From contig CAUYUJ010004322.1 in the NCBI GenBank assembly GCA_963575745.1, forward strand, positions 1 to 64,000: DNA of 64,000 nt. Reading direction: 5' to 3'. Below the pieces are notes generated by a model, which worked only from the letters and a program-made list of their open reading frames with translations, made no database searches and had not been told where the DNA came from. This document shows positions 41,441 to 50,818 of the stretch, in pieces. A program made the position numbers and the translations under genes. How positions within the stretch are numbered: position 1 is the first letter of the stretch; every line of letters starts with the position of its first letter. This DNA is from Prorocentrum cordatum (lineage: Eukaryota > Sar > Dinophyceae > Prorocentrales > Prorocentraceae).

Positions 41441-43344
41441 AGCGCAAATGAGAGCTGCCCCCTGAGAAGGACAAAATGAGCCCACAACCTTCGTACAATC
41501 AAGGATTTTGCTATAAAGGACGATGAGCGCTGCCCCCTCAGAAGGCCAAGAAGGGGCCGAAACCGTAGTAACATCAATGTTTTTGGCTTCAAAGGCGAGT
41601 TGATGCGCCAAAGTGGTTCCCCCCGTCGGGGCCAGAATCTTCGTGGGGGTCGTTTTTTTGGCCCTTCCAGGAGTCAAAAGAGACCCCCCTGACCACGCTC
41701 GGCCCGCCCTCTCCAGGTCCAGGGGGAGGGGGTATGGGGGGGGGGGGGGGGGGGGGGGGGTAAACCCCTCCCCGAAGGGGAAGAAGGGGGGTTGAGGACA
41801 GAGCGGGCTCTCTAAACCACTCACGCCCAAAGGGCTGGTGGGATTTCGCCTGGGTTGGCGTGCACGGCGCGCGCGGCGCAAGGGCGAACACTCGACGCGG
41901 TAATAGCGGACTTGGAAGGCAGAAACGTGAGCTGGATGTCGAGCTACGTGGCCTCAACGCGCGTGAAGACTCGGCAGAGTCTGCTCATGTATCGGCCATT
42001 TTCGAGACAGCCGTGCACCCAAGGAGAATTGGAAGGCACGAGGTTGCTGTTGCAGAAGTTGCGGGGGGAAGCGTTGCCGTGGCCCGACGTCGAGGAGAGG
42101 TCGATGCCGCGGAAAGCATGCGGGACATGTCAGAAGGTGAAGGAAAAGGCTGAATTCAGCACGAATGAGTTCGGCGCGAAGTCGGGCCCGAGCTTCTGCT
42201 GCGAGTGCACGGATATGTTGAAGGGGGCAGGGGAAAAGTGGTGCGCGACTTGTGACCAATGGGCCGAGATGGTCTCCAGAGTGGCGGGGGCCGAGTCCGA
42301 AAGGGTCAGAGTGTTCGTGCGGACAAGCAAATGCGACAGGTGCGCAGGGCCACCAGCCCGGAGGAAGTCGCGGAAAGAGTCTCAGGGGTGGCAGCAGAAT
42401 GTGCGAGACACATTCCAGATCCGTTGCGCTGAATGCTGTGAATTCGTGAAGGCGGAGGCAGAAATTTCGGCGAACCAGTGCGCTACAAGGGGCGCAGGGG
42501 AGAAGCTCTGCAAGAAGTGCGCAGGAAAGAGGAAGGGCGGACGGGACAAGTGGAGCCAATCGCAGAAGAAAACTGAGTGGATGAATGCAACGAACACTGC
42601 TCGACAAAGCGCGCGCCAGGAACAGCCGCTGAGGTGTTCGGAGTGCCCAAAAGACAGACGGAAGAGGGCGGGGATTCACGGACGCGGCGCATCTGACAAC
42701 AGAACAAGTCAACCACTATTATAAAACGGGCGTAGCCCATAGGCCAGTGAAATGCCGCGACTGCGACGCGCATCACAAGCGATCGCGGGTGTTCAGGTGC
42801 CCCGCGTGCCCGAAAGACACAGATGGGAAAGGGCGAGAATTCACGGACAGGACGCACCTAACAGATAAGCAAGCGAAGCATTTCTTCGCGAAGGGTTCGG
42901 ACCATCGCCCAGTCAAGTGCCGCGCGTGCCAGGAAGCACGCAATCCGCCGCGAGCGTTCACGTGCTCCGCGTGCCCGAAGGAAGCAGATGGGAAAGAGCG
43001 AGAATTCACGGACAGGACGCATCTGACAGATAAGCAGGTGGAGCGCTTCTGCGCGATAGGCTCGGCGCATCGCTCGGTGGTGTGCCGAGCGTGCCACGAG
43101 CAAAGGCAGGTGGCGAAGAAGTTGGAATGTTCCGCATGTCCCCTGAAGAAGGACGGATCAAAACCTACGTTCACTGACGGCGGCCATCTGTCGGTAGCCC
43201 AGAAGATGAATTATTTCCACCGAGGCACTCTGGTGGTTTGCGCCAAGTGCTATATGGCGGGACAGGCGCCGCGGAAAGAACCGCCGAAACGCCCTGCGGA
43301 GGCAAGTGGGGCTCCTGTGACATTGCAAGGGATTCGCATGATTC

Positions 43345-44760
43345 CCCAATCAGAGCTTGCCTCTGTAGGGGTCCTAGCGGATTCATATGGTTAGGTTAGG
43401 TTTGCCGCCGATTTTCGCCGCACGCCCGGGTGCCCAGGTGCCCAGGGGTGCCAGGGGGTGCCCGGGTGCCCGGGGGTGCCCGGAGGTGCCCGGGGATGCC
43501 GGGGTGCTCTGGTGCTCTATCGCCCTCTAGCACTATAGCCTTGCCCTATAGCTATACAGCCCTGTAGCCCAATAGCCCTGTAGCCCTACAGCCCTACCTA
43601 TAGCCCTATAGCCCTATAGCCCTATAGCCCTGTAGCCCTATAGCCCTATAGCCCCATAACCCTATAGCCCAACAGCCCTATAGCCCTATAGCCTTATAGC
43701 TCCATAGCCCTATAACCCAATAGCCCAGTAGCCCAATAGCCCATATAGCCCATATAGCCCTGTAGCCCTATATCCCCATAGCCCAATAGCCCTATAGCCC
43801 TACAGCCCTATAGCCCTACAGCCCTAAACAGATTATGATTGGGTTTTTTCTCTGGTATCATGCGTTTTTTACGGCCTGTGTGGTAATTTCATGTTGTTGT
43901 GCTGGATGCATTCTTGCGATTCTTATGCTATGCTGAATTGTGTGCGTGATCAATCAGTTCATACGGTTTCCCATGATCTATATATTATGCTGGTACGTGG
44001 TGAAGTCCCATGGGTTGCCTGTGGGATTCATGCGACTTTGTCGCCGCACGCATACGCACACACACACACACACTCACACTCCACCGAACCACCTTCACCT
44101 CCGAACACCTTCACCTCCCTTGAGGCAAGTAACGGAAAAACGATCTGGGCACCAGGCTGCGTCAAGCGCCAGCAGCAGCAGTGATAGGAGTCGTGGTATT
44201 AGTGGTGGTGGTCGTGGTCGCATTAGCGGATCGGTTGTTTGTTAGCTTGTGTGTGCCTGCGCTGTTGAGTTTTTACGTCTCGTGCTACTTGTTTGCTGCG
44301 GTGCTGCGCGTCTGACGTTTTTCCCCAATCAGAGCTTGCCTCTGTAGGGGTCCTAGCGGATTCATATGGTTAGGTCAGGTTTGCCGCCGATTTTCGCCGC
44401 ACGCCGGGGTGCCGGGTGCCCGGGGGTGCCCGGGTGCCCAAGTGTCCGGTAGCTTTATATAGCCCTATAGCCCTATAGCCCAATAGCCATATAGCCCTAA
44501 TAGCCCTATAGCCTTATAGCCTTATAGCCCTATAGCCCTATAGCCTTATAGCCCTATAGCCCTATAGCCCTATAGCCCTACAGCCCCATAGCCCGATAGC
44601 CCAATAGCCCTATAGCCCTATGGCCCTGTAGCCCTGTAGCCCTATAGCCCCATAGCCTTCTAGCCCTATAGCCTTATAGCCCCATAGCCCTAAAGTCCAA
44701 AACATATTATGATTGGGATGTTTTTTTTCTGACATCATCAGTTTTTTGGTTTTTAGTGTT
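43345..44760. repeat. About 980-bp tandem duplication with (CCCTATAG)n arrays
   Basis: A block starting CCCCAATCAGAGCTTGCCTC occurs at about 43343-43440 and 44322-44425, each followed by GGGTGCCCGG repeats and an array of the 8-mer CCCTATAG (about 43535-43825 and 44455-44700) and then a TATTATGATTGGG segment. The second copy is shorter. The first copy supplies the end of the helicase frame. No gene is seen. Confidence 0.88.
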
Positions 44761-44929
44761 GTTTCCCTGCCAGACACACATATATATATGCTGACACATA
44801 TATGTGTGTGTGTGTGTGTGTATGCGAACTTGTTTGGTAATCTGAACCATGGAAAGTGAACACTAATAAGAAGGAGTAAGGGGGGACTAAGCAATTTATC
44901 AACAAGCAATTTACCAACACACATCTCCT

Positions 44930-45345
44930 CAACCATCAACTTGTCCTTGTGAGGGTTCAGCCAACAACACAAACAACAAGCATTTCGCAACGTAGTTGGC
45001 GTGGGGGTCGTCGGCCTGTCAGTCCAAACCAATTGGAACACCATTGAACAACACAAATGAAGTCAAGCATATCCAGAACTTCTTGTGAGGGTTCCAACCG
45101 AGCACCCACTAACCTCCTTTTGCAACTTGTCCGGCGTGGTGTTCGTCGGCCAGGGAGTCCAACATATTTGGAGCATCATGGAAGCAACACATGAAAAACC
45201 GAGCTAATCATTTCGGAACTTAGTCGGCTATGCTCTGGATTCCCAGGCCGACGATCCCCACGCCGACAAGGTTGCGATTTGTTTTTTGTTGTTCCAATGG
45301 TTTTCCAATTATGTTGGATTCCCAGGCCGACGGCCCCCACGCCAC
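44930..45345. repeat. Inverted cluster of a GGCGTGGGGGTCGTCGGCC repeat
   Basis: GGCGTGGGGGTCGTCGGCCT and relatives lie at about 44999 and 45134. The reverse-complement form AGGCCGACGATCCCCACGCC lies at about 45245 and 45319. The flanking AATTGGAACACCATTGAACA also has an inverted partner near 45290. This forms a palindromic arrangement of about 70-100 bp units. Confidence 0.7.
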
Positions 45346-45838
45346 CTGCGGCCTCCGTAAATCACGCGACTGGAGGTCTGTGGGCCCCTTCCCCTTGGGC
45401 TTGTTCTTTCGGCCCGGATCGTTTTCGTGATAGCCTGGGGTCCCGACCTGGCCCCGAGGCGGCGAAAGCGGTGGAAAAACCATACGTCGGCCCGCTTCTT
45501 GCGAGCTGCCCGGAGCTCTTGGGCGGCGGGCGGCCTCGGGGCAGGTCGGGGCCACTCTCTCGGTGGGCGGCTCGAGGTTTTCGGGGCTCTCCAGGCCTCC
45601 CAGGTGGGATCCGAGCGGATGCGGTCGGACCATCGCGCCGCATCGTCGATGCGTCGGCGACGCGGCTCGAGGCGTGGCCCCCGCTTCCATCTCCACGCCG
45701 ACGTCGCCGATGGCGCACCCGCCCGTCGGAGCTCCCAGGGCCCACGGTGGGGGGGGGGGTCCGAGGCCCCCGGGCCGCGGAGCGCAGAGGGCAGAGCTGG
45801 CGAGCACGCGGGGGGGAGCCGGAGGCCCAGAGTCGGAG
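45346..45838. other. No gene; diverged GATGCATCGCCG-type block
   Basis: 45600-45715 resembles 15770-15880 (CGATGCGTCGGCGACGCGGC). The remaining GC-rich DNA has several overlapping open frames but none is protein-like. Confidence 0.5.
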
Positions 45839-45995
45839 GGCACCAACTGTACACCAACACCGATCCTGGCCCAGGATCACCCTGGGCCCAGGATCGGTGT
45901 GTACGCCTTCTTGCGCAGGGCAGGAGGGCGTATGCACCGGTCCTGGGCCCAGGGTGCTCCTGGGCCAGGATCGGTGTTGGTGTACAGTTGGTGCC
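45839..45995. repeat. 157-bp hairpin: 69-bp arms, 19-nt loop
   Basis: Left arm 45839-45907 starts GGCACCAACTGTACACCAAC. Right arm 45927-45995 is its reverse complement with four mismatches and no gaps. GGGCCCAGG sub-palindromes occur within each arm. It could be a foldback element or a long hairpin RNA. The frame crossing it is not conserved-looking. Confidence 0.93.
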
Positions 45996-46429
45996 TTCCT
46001 ACAGGGGCGCCGAAGGACGGGCTTTTTGGGTGCCGCCCGTGCCCTGCGGCGCAGGGTGCGCGGCGCTGCGGCCCTCCTCGAGTGCTGGGCGTCGCATTCT
46101 GTTTCTGTTCGCCGGGCGTCTTTCTTCGTCTGGCGCTGGGCCCTGGGCCTCCCGTGGATGGTTCCAGCCGGAGACACGCCGCAGGAAGACGGGGTCCGGG
46201 CCCCCTGTTCTGATCTGTCGCGGCGTAGTATTTTTTCCTTCGCGATATCCGATCTCAGGGTATGGCGGTTTTCTCGGGGTCCGGTGTCGCTGAGGCGCTT
46301 CTGCGGTTTCGTCCTCGTCCAAATCGTTCGCATTTATCTTCAAATAGTTTTGCCTATAGGAGTCCTAGCTCATTGCATAGAGAGTTGGTCCATAGATACC
46401 CCTGCTTTTCCCTGCAATCCTCTGTATAC
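45996..46429. other. No gene seen
   Basis: GC-rich then AT-richer DNA. A long forward frame crosses it but shows no domain and ends in the next minisatellite. Confidence 0.45.
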
Positions 46430-46580
46430 GCATGGCTTCATCTGTACGCGCATGGCTTCCTCTGCTGGCTTCCTATCCGCATGGCTCCCTCCTATCCGCA
46501 TGGCTTTCTCCTACCCGCAGGGAATTATCCTACCCGCATGCCTTCCTATCCGCATGGCTTCCTCCTATGCGCATGGCTAT
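46430..46580. repeat. About 18-bp minisatellite CGCATGGCTTCCTCCTAT
   Basis: Seven to eight degenerate units of TATCCGCATGGCTTCCTCC are in tandem. Confidence 0.85.
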
Positions 46581-46614
46581 TCCAATGGCGTCCCAACAAT
46601 CGTCCAACAATCTT

Positions 46615-47660
46615 CAAACTCAGAGCTAAGAGTAGAGTAGAGTAGACCAGAGTAGAGTAGGGTAGATAAGGGTATCTGAATCTAGTAGAGTCGAGTAGAG
46701 TACGCTAGAGTAGAAGAGAGAAGAGTATATGAGTATATTCGGTCAGAGCAGAGCAGAGTATATTTGTGTGCGCAGAGTAGTGTAGAGTAGACTAGAGCAG
46801 AGCAGAGTCGAGCACATTCTAGTATGTTAGTCAGAGGGCCCCTTCTATGCCCCACCCTCCCTCCCACGACACTATAATCAGGTGTGCCACAGCGTGATGT
46901 TGGGATGGGAACGCGCTCCCACCTCGCAGACGCAAGGCGCTCGCGCGTCGACGAGCATTCGCGCGAAAGGTGCGCGCCGTGCCCGAGCGGGAGCTCCGTT
47001 CTCTAGAAGACCGAGCGCGGCGCAGAGGCGAGAGCGACACGGTGGCCTTCCGAGATTTGCGCCCCGTCGTACTCTGCCGCGCAGTCTGCAATGTGGACGA
47101 CGCAGCACGCATGACAGCATGCTTGTGAATTGTTTTGTTGCAGGCAGGGTGGACGGGCCCAGAGATTGGGAGCATGTAGTAATAAGGAAGATGGATAGAT
47201 GGTAGAGTAGAGCAGAGTCGAGTAGAGTAGGGTCGATGGTAGAGTGGAGCCGCGTATATTCGAGTACAGTAGAGTAGAGCAGTGTCGAGTAGAGTAGAGG
47301 AGAGGAGAAGAGAGTCGACTAGAGTCGAGTGGAGTAGGAGTAGAGTAGAGTGGAGCAGGAATGGAGTAGAGTAGAGTATAGTGCATTAGGTTAGACGGGA
47401 GTCGACCAGATAAGGTTAAGGTGGGGTAGACCAGAGGGTAGAGTATAGCACGGTGGAGTGAGACAGAGTCGAGTAGAGCAGGATTGTTGGTATAATAGAG
47501 TCGGGTATGCTAGAGTAGAGTAAGTAGATGTGTGTACAGTAAGAGTAGAATGGAATGTAACAGGGTACAATATGTTCAAACAGAGTAGAGAAGATCAGAG
47601 TGAGTCGAGTAGATCATGATAGAGTCGAGTAGAGTAGAGTAGGGTTGGGCAGGGTGTCTA
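46615..47660. repeat. (GAGTA)n-type pentamer arrays flanking a unique spacer
   Basis: AGAGTAGAGTAGAGTCGAGT repeats at about 46625-46830 and 47200-47660. The spacer 46836-47195 is GC-rich and unique-looking. One frame there (about 46882-47205) is open but not recognisable. Confidence 0.88.
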
Positions 47661-48003
47661 TTTGGATGCTGCGCTGATTGGTAGTTCTCTTGGTCCGCAA
47701 GGTGTCGTTCTTGGGTGGATTCACGGTGTAGGCAGAATTGCCCGTTCTGTCGATCGTATCTTGTCTCGTTTCTTTTCCCGCCTGTCCATCTGCACATTTC
47801 TTCCCATTGGGTCCTCCTTCATGCCCCTTTGCCGTCAGGATATCTTTTCGCCGCACAACGGGCAACATGTTCCACAAGCCCGAGAAGCAGGAAACAGATG
47901 CTGGGAAGACACGAGGGACTGCACTTCCCGACGTTTCAAGGCGACCCTTTCTTTGGAGGAAGCGGCCAGGAATCTCCAGATACAGTTACAGCGCGAATAC
48001 GCT
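47661..48003. other. No gene seen
   Basis: Mixed-composition DNA. Several overlapping short frames exist and none is recognisable. Confidence 0.45.
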
Positions 48004-48430
48004 GCGTGCAACCTTGATGTTGGTGCACGTTCTTGCAACGCTCTTCGATTTCACGCTCTTCTCCTCCTCTTCCTCCTCCTCCTTCTCCTCTTCCTCCTCC
48101 TCTTGCTCATCATATTCCTCCTCCTCCTCCTCGTCATTCTCACCTCACCTCCTGCCCTTCTTCCTCCTCGCCACGTCTGATCTCAAGCGGGTAGTGAAGT
48201 CCATTTGGTTCCCTTTTTGAACGTTCGGGTCAGCTGCACGTCTGAATATGCGCGGGTAGTGCATTCCATTTGGTACCCGTTTTTGAACGTTCGGGTAAGC
48301 GACACGTCTGAATTTGCGCGGGTAGTGAACTCCATTTGGAACCCTTCTTGGACGTTCAGGACGAGCGCCGACGCGACATGCGACCTTGATGTTGGTGCAC
48401 GTTTCTGCCAAGCTTTTCGATTTCACGCGC
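48004..48430. repeat. 65-bp tandem repeat (x3) between two copies of a 50-bp sequence
   Basis: CCTTGATGTTGGTGCACGTT occurs at 48011 and 48383, each followed by a CGATTTCACGC segment. Between them are a CTC-rich tract (48055-48150) and three units starting CGGGTAGTG at about 48188, 48251 and 48317. Confidence 0.85.
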
Positions 48431-48454
48431 TTCCCGTTCATGTCAAGACAGTTT

Positions 48455-49065
48455 CCTCACAATAGCGATTTCGCCTGAGACATCCTCACAACAATGAGAT
48501 CTTCGCGACACCGCGTCGCCACCGTGTTAACAAGACCAAGCGTTTCGCTAGAGACAGCCTCGAAACGGTGACCGTGGCGACATTTATGGTTTTGCAGAAA
48601 TTGGCGTTTCGCCTGAGACATCCTCACGCGCATGAGATGTCGACGGAGGTGTTTTCCTGCCACTTATGTTGATTACTGCGTTTTCACTAGGGACATCCCC
48701 AGAAATTGCCTGGCAGCGCGGCTGACCAGAAACGAGAGCACGGCAGAAACTTTGCATTTCGCTGGGGACATCCACAAACAAATGAGATGTACCCAGCATC
48801 GTCTTGAGGTGCTTCAACATGAAGACATGAGAGCTCACAACGGACCTCAATATGGCTCCAGGAGCGCCCTGGTGATTGTCGCAAATAACGATTTCGCTAG
48901 GGACATCCTCAGCATATGAACACGTGCAACATCATCGTTTTGAGAACTGCTGTCCTGCACCGTCTTGTGATCGCTCTTGAAACTGCTTCCAGACGGCCCC
49001 CACCAGGCTTCTAAAACTGACGATTTCGCTTGGGACATCCTCAACAACGAGATGGGTGCGACATC
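48455..49065. repeat. Dispersed TTTCGCYTGAGACATCCTC repeat, cluster 1
   Basis: Units centred on CGATTTCGCTTGAGACATCC or TTTCGCTAGGGACATCCTCA, followed by ACAATGAGAT, recur every 60-120 nt (near 48465, 48605, 48690, 48755, 48890, 49025). Clusters 2 and 3 are at 56320-56680 and 57385-58280. Confidence 0.85.
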
Positions 49066-49084
49066 GCGTTGGCATGTTTTTGAT

Positions 49085-49490
49085 GGCGGCAGAACACACA
49101 GGAGCACGGCAAAACACAGGAGCACAGCATAACACACGTAACACACACGAGCACGGCATAACCCACAGGAGCACGGCATAACCCCAAAAAACAAACGGGA
49201 GCACGGCAGACCATACATACAGGAACACGGCATACCACACAGTAGCATGGCAGACCATACAAGCGCGCGAGGAGCACGGCAGAACACATACGATACATAT
49301 GAGCACGGCAGAACACACAGGAACACGGCAGAACACAAGAACACGGCAGAACACGCATCACGCACACGAGCAGGGCAGACCATACAGGAGCACGGCAGAC
49401 CATACAGGAGCACGGCATAACATAGGAACACGAGGAACACGGCAGAGCACGGCAGAACTCACAGAAGCGCGGTTGAACACGCAGGAGCAT
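49085..49490. repeat. 20-bp minisatellite GGAGCACGGCAGAACACACA, locus 1
   Basis: About twenty degenerate units run directly up to the spliced-leader remnant at 49492. Minus-strand Cys/Val/Leu-rich translations (CSCVFCRAP-type) are artefacts of the 20-mer. Confidence 0.95.
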
Positions 49491-49491
49491 G

Positions 49492-49511
49492 CGTAGCCAT
49501 TTTGGTTCAAG
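49492..49511 (+). other. DinoSL remnant in front of gene 1
   Basis: CGTAGCCATTTTGGTTCAAG matches positions 3-22 of the dinoflagellate spliced leader with one change (C to T at 49506). The minisatellite abuts it upstream and ATGGAG follows 3 nt downstream. This marks a trans-spliced mRNA that was copied back into the genome. Confidence 0.93.
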
Positions 49512-49654
49512 GCCATGGAGAACCCGACGACCGCGAGTCGTTCGCGGCGCTCTGAGCGCGAGGGTCTCCGCGCTTTGGGCCAGTGCAATTCGCGTTTGTG
49601 CTCCCTGCTCTCACGGCGCGGAGGCGCAGCCCCTCGGCCAGCGCGGCAGTGGCC

Positions 49655-50818
49655 ATGGCGAGGTCCCCGCGCGGCGGTGGCAGCAGCAGGCGCAGCAAGT
49701 CCTACTGGATGTGCAGCTGCGGCGGGTGGAACTGGGATTGGCGCACCTCTTGCGTGGGCTGCGGGTATGCGGCCCCGCCATGGGCGATGGGGGCGCCCCC
49801 ACCCAAGGCGAGGCCCAAGGCAGACAAGGATGGCTGGGTGGATCAGCCACGTGGGCGCCGTGCCCAGAGGCAGGCCCGCGGCGCGGCCTCGCGGGCAGCA
49901 TCCACCAAGTCGCAGACCTCGGCGTCGGCAGCAAGTGGGACGCCCGGCGGTGGAGGCGCCACGGCGATCGAGAGGCTCCAGGCGGCAGTCGAGCAGCTCG
50001 AGGCGCTGCAGGCCGAGCCCCCTGACGGAGTGGACGGCTGCTTCACCGACGTCGTGGCCAGCCAGCTGGAGGCGAAGCGTGCCGAGCTGGTCAAGGCCTA
50101 CAAGGCAGCAGCGGAGCAGAAGGCCTCGTCCCTGCCACGGGCGACGCGGCTCCACAGGGAGGCGAACGCCATCAGCAAGGGCGAGAAGCGGTTCCGGGCA
50201 GCCCGCCTGGAGCTCGAGCAGAAGCAGGAGGCGCGCGACCTCGTCGAGGCCCAGCTCCGGATGGCCCAGGCGAAGCTCGCGGAGCTCGACGAGGAGGTGG
50301 AGGAGGCGAGCCTGGCGCTCCAGGTGCTCGAGGAGGCAGCCCGTGGGGGGGCTGAGGCGCTGCGCCGCCAGCGCGCAGCCGAGTGGGCAGGAGCCAGCCA
50401 GGTGCCAGGGCTCCTCATGCAGCTGGAGAAGTTGCCAGAGGCGTGGAGCTCCAGCAACTTCGAGGTGGCCCGGGCAGCCATCCGCGCCCAGATGGAGGCG
50501 GTGCGGGCGCAGCTCGAGGGGGCCCCAGTGGCCCCCAAGCGCGCGCCGTGGGCTGAGTCCTGCCCCATGGAGGAGATCAGCAGCGACGATGGCGATCTCG
50601 CGGACGGCGGCGGCGCCTGGCAGCCCCAGCCAGCAGCGGGGCGAGGCCGCGCCGAGCGGTGCGGCAAGGCGCTGGGCGAGTGGCCAACGGTGGCCCATGC
50701 ATGCAAGCGGGAGCTGGCGGCAGAGGCAGCGGACTTGGCTCCCCTGGCTGCTCATCCTGCTGGCAGGTCCGCTGGGGGCCGCGTCGGAGGGGCGCAGCCA
50801 GGGCCAGCGAGTGCCTAG
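49655..50818 (+). CDS. SL gene 1, ORF-A: zinc-finger/coiled-coil protein (387 aa)
   Basis: The ATG at 49655 is chosen because the Cys motif lies in this frame. An earlier ATG at 49515, directly after the SL remnant, is in another frame. Residues about 15-42 carry YWMCSCGGWN...SCVGCG, a C-x-C...C-x2-C RanBP2-like zinc finger. A basic, Gln/Arg-rich linker with KDGWVDQPRGRRAQRQAR follows, then about 130-270 is a long Ala/Glu/Arg coiled coil, and the C terminus has MEEISSDDGDL and GEWPTVAHACKRELAAEAA. Nucleic-acid or protein binding is inferred from the finger. The frame overlaps ORF-B by 230 nt. The same arrangement occurs in the downstream copy, so ORF-A and ORF-B may be parts of one product joined by a +1 shift or a splice near 50740. 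I do not recognise the family. Confidence 0.7.
   Translation: MARSPRGGGSSRRSKSYWMCSCGGWNWDWRTSCVGCGYAAPPWAMGAPPPKARPKADKDGWVDQPRGRRAQRQARGAASRAASTKSQTSASAASGTPGGGGATAIERLQAAVEQLEALQAEPPDGVDGCFTDVVASQLEAKRAELVKAYKAAAEQKASSLPRATRLHREANAISKGEKRFRAARLELEQKQEARDLVEAQLRMAQAKLAELDEEVEEASLALQVLEEAARGGAEALRRQRAAEWAGASQVPGLLMQLEKLPEAWSSSNFEVARAAIRAQMEAVRAQLEGAPVAPKRAPWAESCPMEEISSDDGDLADGGGAWQPQPAAGRGRAERCGKALGEWPTVAHACKRELAAEAADLAPLAAHPAGRSAGGRVGGAQPGPASA

Larger units (their letters stand above)
40376..41842 (-). mobile_element. Poly(A)-tailed insertion within the helicase (minus strand)
   Basis: The insertion is defined by the break in the helicase frame. Read on the minus strand it consists of about 1.3 kb of repeats and unique DNA ending in 93 A (40543 down to 40451). 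That structure fits a retroposed polyadenylated RNA. The breakpoints are approximate: the 75 nt between 40376 and the T tract do not read as helicase either. No clear target duplication was matched. Confidence 0.6.
37987..43344 (+). repeat. 40-bp direct repeats bracketing the helicase locus
   Basis: A 40-nt sequence beginning AGTGGGGCTCCTGTGA occurs at 37987-38026 and 43305-43344 with one mismatch. The 5.3 kb between them contains the (TCC)n tract and the PIF1-like helicase copy. The right repeat overlaps the end of the helicase reading frame. Confidence 0.85.
38906..43394 (+). pseudogene. PIF1-like helicase with C-terminal Cys repeats, broken
   Basis: From ATG 38906 the frame shows Walker A GGPGTGKS, an LDGHTLHAAFG segment, Walker B WLIIDEISMV and a GDFYQLEPP motif, typical of PIF1-family 5'-3' DNA helicases. 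TAG at 39839-39841 interrupts it, but the same frame continues with helicase-like sequence (LAVGMPVVLTDHLDRSERQL) to about 40375. An insertion (about 40376-41842) follows, after which GLACTARAAQGRTL and SYVASTRVKTRQSLLMYRPF complete the C-terminal helicase motifs. Downstream are Cys-pair modules: about four 55-aa repeats of the type FRCPACPK...FTDRTHLTDKQ...VKCRAC. They change frame by one base near 42671 and run to 43394 (the last 18 residues are repeat-derived). Such helicases resolve DNA structures and are expanded in dinoflagellates. With one stop, one insertion and one frameshift, this copy is not functional as it stands. Confidence 0.85.

Noticed and set aside
40157-41881. 574-aa minus-strand frame rich in Arg/Pro/Thr/His
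   Set aside because: It is the 24-bp and GGCCTCTTGGG minisatellites plus poly(T) as poly-Lys; it is antisense to the helicase fragment.
43535-44700. (CCCTATAG)n considered as telomeric repeat
   Set aside because: It resembles but does not match the plant/alga-type telomere CCCTAAA and is internal, duplicated and degenerate.
45279-46640. 453-aa forward frame
   Set aside because: It crosses the hairpin and the 18-bp minisatellite, has no domain, and competes with equally long frames on both strands.
48847-49490. Minus-strand Cys/Ala/Val-rich 'secreted-like' proteins, also at 52050-53000 and 58296-59127
   Set aside because: They are read-through of the AGCACGGCAG 20-mer; the same CSCVFCRAP-type peptide occurs in several frames.
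49515-50588. N-terminal part of a 900-aa frame starting at the ATG beside the SL remnant
   Set aside because: Its translation is Arg/Ser/Pro-rich and overlaps the zinc-finger frame. In copy 2 the same ATG leads into a different frame, so the first ATG is more likely an upstream start than the real one.
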